Source: Tabrizicola soli (lineage in GTDB: Bacteria > Pseudomonadota > Alphaproteobacteria > Rhodobacterales > Rhodobacteraceae). Taken from it: a stretch of DNA of 64,000 nt. The stretch's first letter is position 1; each line of letters begins with the position of its first letter. The translations under genes and the position numbers were made by a program. The notes beneath the pieces are model-generated. The model did not search any database and was not told where the DNA came from. It saw only the letters and a list, made by a program, of their open reading frames with translations. Shown here piece after piece: positions 1 through 8,089 of the stretch. The stretch lies in NCBI RefSeq assembly GCF_015999335.1, contig NZ_JAEACP010000001.1:347275-411274 (forward strand), in the 5' to 3' direction.

Positions 1-3
1 CAT
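1..3 (-). CDS. Start codon of a gene running off the left edge
   Basis: Only the initiation codon is inside the window. On the minus strand an AAAGGAA ribosome-binding sequence precedes an ATG with five bases between, and the pair lies 11 bases after the stop codon of the PHP-domain gene. That geometry suggests the second gene of an operon. Nothing can be said about the product. Confidence 0.4.
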
Positions 4-14
4 GTCGGTTCCTT

Positions 15-965
15 TCACAAGACCCTGGGGTTCTTCCCGCCCTCGCGCCAGATCGGGTTCGACCAGGCGCGTTTGCCGGCGGCGTCGATCGCCGCAACCC
101 GGATCCAGGGCGAATTGTTCAACCGCTGCAGCGGGACGGCGGCGCGGGTCATCGAATGGCCGTGCACCGCCTTGGCCCCGGTGCCATGCCCCATCGCCAC
201 CACCGAGACCACGGCGGAGCTTTCGACGACGACATGGTCGCCCTCCAGCCGGACGTCGCGCAATTCGGGCCCCTGGCTGGAGTAGAAGGCCCCCGCCTTC
301 AGGGCGGCAAGCAGCGCCCCGGGCGTGTTCTCGGGGGCCTTCACCATGACCCAGCCGCCGAAATGGTCGGGTTCAGAGAAATGCGCGTCGTCGGTGGCGA
401 TCAGCGAGAGCTTGCGGCCTTCGGTCAGGAGGAGATCGGCGATGGCCGCGCCGTCGGGCCGGTCGCAGCCGGCAGCGCAGCCGTGGTTGTAGATCTCGAC
501 CGCATGGGCGGCGGTGATGGCGCGGGCGTCGGCCAAAGTCAGGCCGGACCATTGCGGATGGGCGATGGCGACGAAGGCTCCGGCCGCGACCGCGCGGGCC
601 GCGATCTGGGCGCCGGTCTCCTGCTCCGCCACGGGAACGAAGGTCGGCGCATTCGGGGGCGGGAAATCCGGCGGCAGGCCCACGGCGAGGATATGCCAGA
701 GCTCGCCATTGGCCATGGCGCCGGAATGGAGCTCGGCCCCGAGGATGGTGGTGAAGCCCTCGGCGCGGAACGGCGTGGTGTCGACGATCGGATAGCCGTA
801 GCTGCCGATGAAATGGTCGGTCAGCGCCAGGAAATCATAGCCTTCGGCCCGATAGCGGCGGCAGACCTCTTCGGGGGGCAGGACCCCATCGGAGCGGGTG
901 GAATGCGTATGCAGATTGCCGCGCCAGAAGCGGCCAGGGGCGGTGAAGGCAAGCGGGCGGGTCAT
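15..965 (-). CDS. PHP-domain phosphoesterase-like protein
   Basis: This 316-residue protein carries the metal-binding signature of the PHP (polymerase and histidinol phosphatase) family: HTHSTRSDG near residue 18, LALTDH near residue 45, a central AHPQWSG and a later ATDDAH. These supply the histidines and aspartates that bind two or three metals in family members. No polymerase or histidinol-phosphatase extension is present, so it is a stand-alone PHP hydrolase; the substrate is unknown. The start is the ATG beginning MTRPLAF, just before the first conserved block. The gene is probably cotranscribed with the gene starting at the left edge and is divergent from the ArsR-type gene. Confidence 0.8.
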   Translation of the reverse strand: MTRPLAFTAPGRFWRGNLHTHSTRSDGVLPPEEVCRRYRAEGYDFLALTDHFIGSYGYPIVDTTPFRAEGFTTILGAELHSGAMANGELWHILAVGLPPDFPPPNAPTFVPVAEQETGAQIAARAVAAGAFVAIAHPQWSGLTLADARAITAAHAVEIYNHGCAAGCDRPDGAAIADLLLTEGRKLSLIATDDAHFSEPDHFGGWVMVKAPENTPGALLAALKAGAFYSSQGPELRDVRLEGDHVVVESSAVVSVVAMGHGTGAKAVHGHSMTRAAVPLQRLNNSPWIRVAAIDAAGKRAWSNPIWREGGKNPRVL

Positions 966-1112
966 CTGGACAGGATCCTTTCGGGCGGTTCCCGGGGCAG
1001 CACGCGGTTTCCCGGCGGATCGGCAGGGTTGCGCCGAGGCGAAGGGACGAAGTGACACCGCTTCCGCCGATCCTTGCCCGGAGTCCGGGCCGGAGCAAGA
1101 GGGGCCTCGCCG

Positions 1113-1142
1113 ACTTGCGCAAGTGCTGATATGTTGAATCAA
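1113..1142. promoter_or_regulatory. Candidate operator upstream of the ArsR-type gene
   Basis: The divergent intergenic region holds a perfect 12-base palindrome ACTTGCGCAAGT (1113-1124) and a TTGA-A-TCAA palindrome (1134-1142), just upstream of the regulator's start. ArsR-family proteins usually repress their own promoter through such inverted repeats, so one may be the autoregulatory site. Assignment is by position only. Confidence 0.35.
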
Positions 1143-1169
1143 TCTAGCGTTGTATGGAGTGCCCCAGTG

Positions 1170-1490
1170 ATGTCGCTCGACCGTTCCCCTACCGAGACCC
1201 CGTCCATTGCCGTCTGCGCCCCCGAGGCGGCGGCCTTCCTGAAGGCGCTTAGTCACGAAGGCCGTCTGACGATCCTGTGCCGCCTCGCCGAGGGCGAGCG
1301 GTCGGTGACCGAGCTGGAACGGCTGCTCGGCTCGCGGCAGGCGGCGGTAAGCCAGCAGCTCGCGCGGCTGCGGCTGGAGGGGATGGTCACCACCCGGCGC
1401 GAGGGCAAGGCGATCATCTACGCGATCCAGGACCCGAAGGTGCTGGAGACGATCCGCCTGCTGCAGGGGCTTTATCCCGACGCCGCCTGA
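1170..1490 (+). CDS. ArsR-family winged-helix regulator, BigR/SqrR-like
   Basis: This 106-residue protein resembles the BigR/SqrR branch of the ArsR family: a LSHEGRLTILCRL helix and the recognition segment SRQAAVSQQLARLRLEGM, followed by a wing (TTRREGKAIIYAI). In SqrR and BigR a cysteine in that first helix pairs with a C-terminal cysteine to sense persulfide. Here Cys37 (in ILC) is present and there is another at Cys16, but the C-terminus (LLQGLYPDAA) has none. The usual two-cysteine switch is therefore not preserved and the inducer is uncertain. The start is the ATG at 1170 or the adjacent GTG at 1167, behind GGAG. It is convergent with the SDR gene, two bases apart. Confidence 0.8.
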   Translation: MSLDRSPTETPSIAVCAPEAAAFLKALSHEGRLTILCRLAEGERSVTELERLLGSRQAAVSQQLARLRLEGMVTTRREGKAIIYAIQDPKVLETIRLLQGLYPDAA

Positions 1491-1492
1491 GG

Positions 1493-2212
1493 TCAGCCGC
1501 GCCCGATGAAGGGCATGTCGCGCGCCATGATGGTGACGAAGGGGGTGTTCACCTCCAGGGGCAGGCTGGCCATGTGCAGCACCATGCGCGCGACGTGATC
1601 CACGTCCATCACCGGCTCGGCCCTTGTGCTGCCGTCGGCTTGGGGCACGCCTTTCGTGAAGCGGGCGGCCATGCCGGTCAGCGCGTTGCCGATGTCGACT
1701 TGCGCGCAGGCGATGTCGAAGGCGCGGCCGTCGAGGCCGAGGGTGCGGGTCAGGCCGGTCACGGCATGTTTCGACATGGTGTAGGGGGTCGAGCCGGGGC
1801 GCGGGACATGGGCCGAGATCGAGCCGTTGTTGATGATCCGGCCGCCGCGGGGCGACTGGCGGCGCATCAGGCCGAAGGCCGCGCGGGCGCAGAGGAACAT
1901 GCCGGTGATGTTGGTGCGGCTGACCTCGAGCCATTGGTCGACCGGAATCTCGTCGATGGGCGCGGCGGGGGCCGAGATTCCGGCATTGTTGAACAGGACG
2001 TCGAGGCGGGTCAGTTGGGCGAAGGCGGCATCGACCCCGGCCGGATCGCCCACGTCGCAGGGGATGATCCGGGCGGCCTGCCCGGCGGCGGTCTCCTCCA
2101 GCGTCTCGCGGCGGCGGCCGAGGAGCGTGACCTCCCAGCCTTCGGAGAGAAACAGGCGCGCGGTGGCGCGGCCGATTCCGGCGCCGGCGCCAGTGATGAG
2201 GATGGATCTCAT
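1493..2212 (-). CDS. Short-chain dehydrogenase/reductase
   Basis: This 239-residue protein is a classical SDR: the nucleotide-binding TGAGAGIG at residues 7-14, a central NNAG, and the catalytic Ser-Tyr-Lys set in the NGSIS...YTMSK segment. The acidic D1 position after the first fold is replaced by a GRRRE segment, which suggests NADP(H). The substrate cannot be read from sequence. Its start overlaps the stop of the upstream glycosyltransferase gene by four bases (ATGA), so the two are translationally coupled. Confidence 0.85.
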   Translation of the reverse strand: MRSILITGAGAGIGRATARLFLSEGWEVTLLGRRRETLEETAAGQAARIIPCDVGDPAGVDAAFAQLTRLDVLFNNAGISAPAAPIDEIPVDQWLEVSRTNITGMFLCARAAFGLMRRQSPRGGRIINNGSISAHVPRPGSTPYTMSKHAVTGLTRTLGLDGRAFDIACAQVDIGNALTGMAARFTKGVPQADGSTRAEPVMDVDHVARMVLHMASLPLEVNTPFVTIMARDMPFIGRG

Positions 2213-3879
2213 GGGGCTTCCTCCAGGAAGTGATATTTGAGCAGCCAGGCGGTGGCGCGGGCGATGCTGGCGGGGGCAAGGCCGGTGGCGGCGGCGACGG
2301 CCTCGGCTGTGGCCTCGGGCGCATAGGCGGCGAGGATCGCCCGCAGGCGGGCCGGGTCTTCAACGAAGCGGCGGGCGAAGCGGTAGTCGCGCAGCGCGAA
2401 GGTTCGGGGCAGGTCGGGACGGGTGCCGAGGGGCACGGGGCGCAGGCGGCGCGTGCCGGGCTGGAAGGCCGTCGGGTAGGCGGCGAACATCAGGTCCGGC
2501 GCGGGGCCGGTGGGGATCAGCGCGGCGTCGAGGGGCGCGTGGCGGGGATCGGGGCGGCGACGGGCATGGGCCAGCATCGCCACCTGCTCGGCCCAGAGCG
2601 CCTGGATCTGCGGGATCACCACACGCCAGTCGTAAAGCGCCCGCGCCCGCGCGCGGCCTGCCGCCCCCATCCGGGCGCGGAGATCGGGATCGGTGGCGAG
2701 GGCCGTCAGCGCCCCGGCCAGCGCGCCCACGTCCAGCCGGGTCAGCGCGGCCAGTTGCCCGACATATTGCACATAGTCGTCCGTCCCGCCGAGGTGCCGC
2801 TGGCTGAGATGGGTCAAGGCCCCCTGCCCCGGCAGCTCGGTCGGGATGCGGAAGCCGGTCTCGGGCGTCACCGTGTCCTTCAACCCGTCCCAGTCCGAGA
2901 CCACCACCGGCAGGCCCGCCGCCATCGCCTCGACCGGGGCAAGGCCGAAGGTCTCCTGAACGTTGTCGATCGGGAAGACGAAGATGTCGGCGGCGGAAAG
3001 CGTGGCCCTGCGCTCGGCCGCGTTGCCGCCGTCAAGGAGGTGGTAGCCGCAGGAGGGCATCAGCTGCGCGGCGCCGTTCCGGAACACCTCGTTCCAGTGG
3101 CTGACGCGGAACTGGCCGCAGAGGATCAGGTGCATGCGGCCGCCCCCGGCTGCGCTCAGCCGGGATTGGGCTTCCTGCATGGCGAGGAACAGGGGGAAAG
3201 GGTCGAACTTCTCGTCCGGGGTCAGGCGGGCGATGGTCGCTGCGACCACATCCTCCGGCGCGATGCCGAGGCGGGCGCGCAGCCCGGTGCCTGCAGCGGG
3301 ATCGGGGGCGAATTCGTCGCAATGGACGCCCAGCGGGATCACCGGCAAGAGCGGACGCGCGGGCAGGACCGCGCCGGGGAAGCGGCGGGCAAGCTGGTCC
3401 TCGCCCAGCTCCATCAGGCGGCGGACGGCGGCTTGCACGGCATGGGAGGTGCAGATCAGCGCGTCCCAGGGCATCTGCGGCGCGGAGCGCAGCTCGAAGA
3501 GGCATCGCATCACGGCGTTGGTCGAGATCGTGTGGGTGATCCCGGTCAGCGCCCAGGCCGCCCCGCCATGCGGCGCGCGACGCCAGCATTCCACCGGATC
3601 GAGCGGCGCGGGGTAGCTCACCACTTCGACCGGGCGCATCGCGGCGGGGGCGTCCAGCCGCACGGCGCGCAGGGGCCGCGTCACCCCGGCGGCGCGGGCC
3701 ATGGCGGCAAAGGCGGCGTGATCGGCGCTGGCATGGGCGAGGCTGACAAACTCCTCGACCGCGCCATGGGCGAAGAAGCCCCGCAGGAAGCTCTCCCCCG
3801 CGACACGGCGGCCGTTGATCCCCCTGGCGGCGGGGTCGTAGCCATCGGCGGCGAACCAGATCGCGGCATTGGCAGGCAT
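2209..3879 (-). CDS. GT4-type glycosyltransferase
   Basis: This 556-residue protein has a C-terminal GT-B fold domain of the glycosyl transferase group 1 (GT4) family. It shows an HCDEF segment after a PLGV strand, a DIFVFPIDN strand, and the donor-binding E-x7-E type motif in ETFGLAPVEAMAAG, followed by GLPVVVSDWDG. The N-terminal 120 residues and the last 100 residues are not recognisable. The acceptor is unknown; a cell-surface glycoconjugate is a guess. It lies 66 bases downstream of sitD on the same strand and is coupled to the SDR gene, so the two may form a small envelope-modification unit. Confidence 0.8.
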   Translation of the reverse strand: MPANAAIWFAADGYDPAARGINGRRVAGESFLRGFFAHGAVEEFVSLAHASADHAAFAAMARAAGVTRPLRAVRLDAPAAMRPVEVVSYPAPLDPVECWRRAPHGGAAWALTGITHTISTNAVMRCLFELRSAPQMPWDALICTSHAVQAAVRRLMELGEDQLARRFPGAVLPARPLLPVIPLGVHCDEFAPDPAAGTGLRARLGIAPEDVVAATIARLTPDEKFDPFPLFLAMQEAQSRLSAAGGGRMHLILCGQFRVSHWNEVFRNGAAQLMPSCGYHLLDGGNAAERRATLSAADIFVFPIDNVQETFGLAPVEAMAAGLPVVVSDWDGLKDTVTPETGFRIPTELPGQGALTHLSQRHLGGTDDYVQYVGQLAALTRLDVGALAGALTALATDPDLRARMGAAGRARARALYDWRVVIPQIQALWAEQVAMLAHARRRPDPRHAPLDAALIPTGPAPDLMFAAYPTAFQPGTRRLRPVPLGTRPDLPRTFALRDYRFARRFVEDPARLRAILAAYAPEATAEAVAAATGLAPASIARATAWLLKYHFLEEAP

Positions 3880-3945
3880 TCGGTGAGGGCTCCCAGGGCG
3901 CTGATGGCCTCATGGGTAGAGACTGGCCCGAGGTTCGGCAAGGGA

Positions 3946-4767
3946 TCAGCGGGCGCGGCTCAGGGCGAGGCGGCGCAGGAAGGCAAGGAGGAAAAGCCCG
4001 GTCAGGATCAGGATGATCGTCGGCGCGGGGGCGCTGTCGAGATGGAAGCTGGTCCAGATCCCGGCAAGCATCGCGCCCGTGCAGATCAGCGTGGCGATGA
4101 TCAGCATCGCGCCGAAGCTGCGGGTGAGAAGGAAGGCGATCGCCCCCGGCGCGATGAGAAGACCGATGGCGAGGATCAGGCCGACCGAGGAGAGCGTGGC
4201 GACGATGGTCAGCGCGAGGATAGTGAGGAGGCCGTAGTGCAGAAGCAACACCCGCAGGCCCGAGACCTGGGCCTGGGCCGGGTCGAAGGCATGGAGCATC
4301 AGGTCGCGCCATTTCAGCGCGAGGACAAGGGTCACGGGGATCGCGATAAGCGCGGCGGTGGTGAGGTCGCCCTGCCCCACCCCCAGCATGTTGCCGAAGA
4401 GGATATGGTCGAGGTGGACATCGGTCGGGAAGGCGGTGATCAGCACGACTCCGCTGGCGAACATCGCGGAAAAGACCACGCCCATCACCGTGTCGCGCTT
4501 GATGCGGCTGTTGTCGGCAAGCCAGCCGGTCAGGAGCGCCGAGCCGAGGCCCGCGACGAAGGCGCCGATCAGGAGCGGCAGGCCGGCCATATAGGCCAGC
4601 ACGATGCCGGGCAGGACGGCATGGCTGACCGCGTCGCCCATCAGCGCCCAGCCCTTCAGCACCAGGAAGCAGGAGAGAAGCGCGCAAGGCGGAGCCACGA
4701 TCAGCGCGATCAGGAAGGCGTTCTGCATGAAGGGGAACTGGAAGGGTTGCAGCAGGACCTCGGTCAT
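3946..4767 (-). CDS. sitD: Manganese/iron ABC transporter permease SitD
   Basis: This 273-residue hydrophobic protein belongs to the ABC-3 (ZnuB/SitC/SitD) permease family. It has about eight membrane segments and the early family motif VLKGWALMGDAVSHAVLPG, where the conserved GDA(L/V)SH(A/S)V stretch lies near the first transmembrane helices. It would form the inner-membrane channel with SitC. The start overlaps the sitC stop by four bases (ATGA). It is the last gene of the sit cluster. Distinguishing Mn from Zn specificity relies on SitA. Confidence 0.88.
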   Translation of the reverse strand: MTEVLLQPFQFPFMQNAFLIALIVAPPCALLSCFLVLKGWALMGDAVSHAVLPGIVLAYMAGLPLLIGAFVAGLGSALLTGWLADNSRIKRDTVMGVVFSAMFASGVVLITAFPTDVHLDHILFGNMLGVGQGDLTTAALIAIPVTLVLALKWRDLMLHAFDPAQAQVSGLRVLLLHYGLLTILALTIVATLSSVGLILAIGLLIAPGAIAFLLTRSFGAMLIIATLICTGAMLAGIWTSFHLDSAPAPTIILILTGLFLLAFLRRLALSRAR

Positions 4768-5594
4768 GCGCTTGCCCTCCGCTTCGCTGCGAGGAGGCCG
4801 TGTTTCGGGGCGAAGACGAAGGCCAGAGCGAAAAGGGCAGTCTGGAGGAGGACGATGATGCCGCCGGTGGCGCCATCGAGAAAGTAGGAGAGATAGGCTC
4901 CGCTGAAGCCGGTGACGGCCCCTATGGTGGCGGCAAGCGTCAGGAGCCGGGGAAAGCGGTCGGTCAGAAGATAGGCGGTCGCGCCGGGGGTGACGACCAT
5001 CGCGACGACGAGGAAGGCCCCCACGGTCTGCATGGCGGCCACGGTAGAGGCGGAGAGGAGGGTGAAGAAGACCACCTTCAGCAAGTCGGGGCGCAGGCCG
5101 ATGGTGCGGGCATGGGCCTCGTCGAAGAAGGTGACCATCAGATCCTTCCAGAGAAGCAGCAGGACGGCGGCCGAGACCCCGCCGATGATCACCAGTTGAG
5201 CCGTGTCGCCGGGCGAGATGGCGAGGATATTGCCCATGGTGATGGTCTGGATCGAGACCGAGGTCGGGTAGATCGAGATCAGGAACAGGCCGAGGCCGAA
5301 GAAAGAGGTGAAGATCAGGCCGATCACCGTGTCGGTCTTGAGCCCGGTGCGGTTCGACAGGAACAGCATGGCGGCGGCGGCGAGGCCGCCCGACAGGAAG
5401 GCGCCAAGGGCGAAGGGCAAGCCGAGGATATAGGCGCCCGCCACGCCGGGGACGACGGAGTGCGAGAGCGCGTCGCCGATGAGGGACCAGCCTTTCAGCA
5501 TCAGATAGGCCGAGAGAAAGCCGCAGACGCCACCGACCAGGGCCGAGACCCACATGGCGTTGGTCATGTAGCCGTAGGCGAAGGGCTCAAGCAT
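4764..5594 (-). CDS. sitC: Manganese/iron ABC transporter permease SitC
   Basis: This 276-residue ABC-3 family permease is a paralogue of the adjacent SitD, with the same LMLKGWSLIGDALSHSVVPG block near residue 40 and about eight predicted membrane helices. The chosen start (MLEPFAYGYM) lies just before the first helix. It is separated from sitB by more than 600 bases of repeat-rich DNA, unlike the tight spacing elsewhere in the cluster, so its translation may be partly uncoupled from sitAB. Confidence 0.88.
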   Translation of the reverse strand: MLEPFAYGYMTNAMWVSALVGGVCGFLSAYLMLKGWSLIGDALSHSVVPGVAGAYILGLPFALGAFLSGGLAAAAMLFLSNRTGLKTDTVIGLIFTSFFGLGLFLISIYPTSVSIQTITMGNILAISPGDTAQLVIIGGVSAAVLLLLWKDLMVTFFDEAHARTIGLRPDLLKVVFFTLLSASTVAAMQTVGAFLVVAMVVTPGATAYLLTDRFPRLLTLAATIGAVTGFSGAYLSYFLDGATGGIIVLLQTALFALAFVFAPKHGLLAAKRRASA

Positions 5595-5616
5595 GGGGGC
5601 GTACTCCCGGGCCGGC

Positions 5617-6050
5617 GCCCCCCCACCCCATCCCTCCCCCACGGCGGGGGGAGGGAGGCGCGGAACGGGATGCGTTGGCGCGCAACCGTGGGGCGGGTCG
5701 GTTTCCCTTCTGCGGCGTCGGGAGCGGGTGGACGGTGCAGGCGGTGATGGTGAGCGTGAATCTCCGGTGTCCGGTCGCCCCACCCCGGTCCTCTCCCACA
5801 GAGGGGGGAAGGAGGTGCTGAATGGTCCGCGTTGGCGCAGAACGGCGGGCCGGGACTATTTCCCTTCCGCAGCGCCGGGAGCGGGGGGAAGGTGCAGGCG
5901 GTGATGGTGGACGCGACTCTCCGGCGTCCGGCCCCCCCACCCCGGCCCTCCCCCACGGAGGGGGGAGGGAGGTGCCGGATGGCAGCCGGTGGCGCAACGG
6001 CATGGGTGGAGCGGCCCCCCTCCCCCGCGTGGGGAGGGGATGGGGGTGGG
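5617..6050. repeat. G-rich tandem repeat block between sitB and sitC
   Basis: Two full units starting at 5617 and 5777 and a partial third starting at 5931 repeat with a period of about 160 and 154 bases. Each begins with a C-run/CACCCC block, followed by a hairpin-prone CCCCCAC...GGGGGG(A) pair. Units 1 and 2 also share TTTCCCTTC and the stretch GGTGCAGGCGGTGATGGTG at matching offsets. A fourth C-run/G-run pair follows near 6020-6045. No plausible coding frame is seen. The block fills most of the 633-base gap inside the sit operon; 6051-6227 holds nothing recognisable. Confidence 0.75.
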
Positions 6051-6227
6051 GGGCGGCGGGAAGGCTGAGAACCCGGGCGGCGCTGCGGGGGTCGGGGCGG
6101 TTTTCAGATTGAGCGGCTGCGCCGCAAGCCTTTTGTCTCGCCTCTGCGCGCGAAGGGCGCGCAACCGGCTCGGACGAAGGGCTCGCCGCGCGGTGGATAT
6201 CTTGGCAGATGTGACTGGCGGGACGGG

Positions 6228-7079
6228 TCATCTGTCGCCCTTCCGGCCGTATTGCACGAAAGGGCGTTCGTCGTCGGTCAGGATGCTGATCTCGCGGGTA
6301 TCGTCGTCCTCGTGCAGGTCGGGGCCGCCGAGGGTGAAGTGGCGCAAGACGCCGCCGAAGGCGCGTTCCAGGTTCTCGCGGGTGAAGGTGGTCTCGGTCG
6401 GGCCATAGGCGAGGACGGTGCCCTTCACCAGCACGGCGCGGTCGCAGAAATCGGGGACCGAGCCGAGGTTGTGGGTCGAGACCAGCATGACATGGCCCTC
6501 GTCGCGGAGCGTACGGAGAAGGGCGATGATCTGCTCCTCGGTCTTGACGTCGACGCCGGTGAAAGGCTCGTCGAGGAGGATGATCCGCCCCTCCTGCGCC
6601 AGCGCGCGGGCGAGGAAGACGCGCTTCTTCTGGCCGCCCGAAAGCTCGCCGATCTGGCGGTGGCGCAGGTCGGTCAGGCCCACCCGCCCCAGCGCCTCAT
6701 CTACCTTGGCGCGGTCGGTGGCGGAGGGGCGGCGGAGCATCCCCATATGGCCGTAGCGGCCCATCATCACCACGTCCTCGACCAGGACGGGGAAGGACCA
6801 GTCCACCTCCTCGGCCTGGGGGACGTAAGCCACGAGATTCCGGCGCAGCGCCTCGCGCACCGGCAGGCCGAGCAGGCGGATCGTACCGCGGGCGACGGGG
6901 ACGAAACCCATGATCGCCTTGAAGAGAGTGGACTTGCCCGCGCCGTTCACGCCGACAAGGGCGGTGATCGTGCCTTTCGGGATGGCGAAGCTGGCGTCGG
7001 TCAGCGCGGTCAGCCCGTTGCGGTAGGTGACGGTGACGCCTTCGGCGAAGATGCCTTCGGTTGCAGGGGCGTCGCGCAT
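6228..7079 (-). CDS. sitB: Manganese/iron ABC transporter ATPase SitB
   Basis: This 283-residue ABC ATPase has Walker [10 protein letters not shown] near residue 42, a Q-loop, the signature LSGGQKKR and Walker B IILLDEP, then a switch histidine in STHN. The C-terminal extension of about 30 residues is typical of this metal-transport branch. It would power SitC/SitD at the inner membrane. The start lies seven bases downstream of the sitA stop. Confidence 0.9.
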   Translation of the reverse strand: MRDAPATEGIFAEGVTVTYRNGLTALTDASFAIPKGTITALVGVNGAGKSTLFKAIMGFVPVARGTIRLLGLPVREALRRNLVAYVPQAEEVDWSFPVLVEDVVMMGRYGHMGMLRRPSATDRAKVDEALGRVGLTDLRHRQIGELSGGQKKRVFLARALAQEGRIILLDEPFTGVDVKTEEQIIALLRTLRDEGHVMLVSTHNLGSVPDFCDRAVLVKGTVLAYGPTETTFTRENLERAFGGVLRHFTLGGPDLHEDDDTREISILTDDERPFVQYGRKGDR

Positions 7080-7086
7080 CGGGGCC

Positions 7087-7977
7087 TCACTTGGCCGGGG
7101 TCAGGCCCCGGGCGATGGTTTCGGTGGTGACCTTCAGAAGGTCGAGATAGGTGGGCACCGGGCCGTCCTCGGCCGAAAGGCTGTCGACGTAGAGGATTCC
7201 GCCGAAGGCCGCGCCGGTCTCGCGGGCGACCTGTTCGGCGGGGTCGGCGGATACGGTGCTTTCGCAGAAGACCGCGGGGATCTGATGCTCGCGCACCCCG
7301 TCGATCACGGCGCGGACCTGGCGGGGGCTGCCCTGCTGGTCGGCGTTGATCGGCCAGAGATACAGTTCCTGCAGCCCGAGGTCGCGGGCGAGGTAGGAGA
7401 AGGCGCCCTCGCAGGTGGCGAGCCAGCGGTTGCCTTCGGGCAGTGCCGCGATCTCGGCTTGCAGCGGGTCGAGGGCGGCGGCGAGCCGGGCCTTGTAGGC
7501 CTCGGCATTGGCGGCATAGGTCGCGGCATTGGCGGGATCGGCCTTCGCCAGCGCCGCCGCGATATTGTCGACATAGGTGAGCGCGTTGGAGATGCTCATC
7601 CAGGCGTGGGGGTTGGGCTTGCCGTCGTAATCGCCGCCGGTGATCGAGATCGGCTGGATCCCGTCGGTCAGCGTGGCCGAGGGCACCTCGCCCAGGTTGG
7701 CCAGGAACTGCTCGAACCAGCGTTCGAGGCCAAGGCCGTTGCGCAGGATCAGGTCGGCATCCGCGGCGGCGACGATGTCCTTGGGCGTGGGTTCGTAGCC
7801 ATGGATCTCGGCGCCGGGCTTGGTGACCGAGACGACCTCCACCCCCTCTCCGGCCACATTGCGGGCCATGTCGGCGATCACGGTAAAGGTGGTGACGACC
7901 TTGAGCCGGTCCTGCGCCTGCGCCGGAAGCGCGGCCAGAAGGGGGACTAGCAGAAGGAGACGGCGGGTCAGATTCAT
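7087..7977 (-). CDS. sitA: Periplasmic manganese-binding lipoprotein-like SitA
   Basis: This 296-residue cluster A-I solute-binding protein has an N-terminal signal peptide ending near AQA-QD. The four metal ligands of the family are all in place: His59 (AEIHGY), His124 (NPHAWM), Glu190 (ATCEG) and Asp265 (YVDSLS). The His-His-Glu-Asp set and the lack of a long histidine-rich loop favour manganese (or iron) over zinc. No lipobox is present, so it should be a free periplasmic protein. It is the first gene of the sit operon, behind a Fur/Mur-like operator. Confidence 0.9.
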   Translation of the reverse strand: MNLTRRLLLLVPLLAALPAQAQDRLKVVTTFTVIADMARNVAGEGVEVVSVTKPGAEIHGYEPTPKDIVAAADADLILRNGLGLERWFEQFLANLGEVPSATLTDGIQPISITGGDYDGKPNPHAWMSISNALTYVDNIAAALAKADPANAATYAANAEAYKARLAAALDPLQAEIAALPEGNRWLATCEGAFSYLARDLGLQELYLWPINADQQGSPRQVRAVIDGVREHQIPAVFCESTVSADPAEQVARETGAAFGGILYVDSLSAEDGPVPTYLDLLKVTTETIARGLTPAK

Positions 7978-8009
7978 GGGGACCTCGAAAGGCTTCGGAT
8001 GCAGTAGAG

Positions 8010-8030
8010 TGTAAATGAGAAGCATTTGCA
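8010..8030 (-). promoter_or_regulatory. Mur/Fur-type operator upstream of sitA
   Basis: An inverted repeat of two 8-base arms, TGTAAATG and CATTTGCA, is separated by five bases. The arms match at seven of eight positions. AT-rich arms of the TGCAAAT type are the pattern recognised by Mur (manganese-responsive Fur) in Rhizobiales and Rhodobacterales. It lies 33 bases upstream of the sitA start, in a short AT-rich stretch that should contain the promoter. This predicts repression of sitABCD when manganese is plentiful. Confidence 0.7.
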
Positions 8031-8089
8031 AGAAGGCAAGAGCCAAGGGCGCGATCCCGGCCGAAACCGCCCTGCCCCGCGCCTGCCGT

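Noticed and set aside
2230..4887. Long plus-strand open frame (885 residues) antisense to the glycosyltransferase and sitD
   Set aside because: It runs antisense to two genes with clear family motifs, has no domain and has the Gly/Arg/Ala-rich composition of a GC-rich shadow frame.
5617..6050. CRISPR array
   Set aside because: The repeat period is about 155-160 bases with nearly contiguous similarity, not short repeats with unique spacers, and no cas gene is near.
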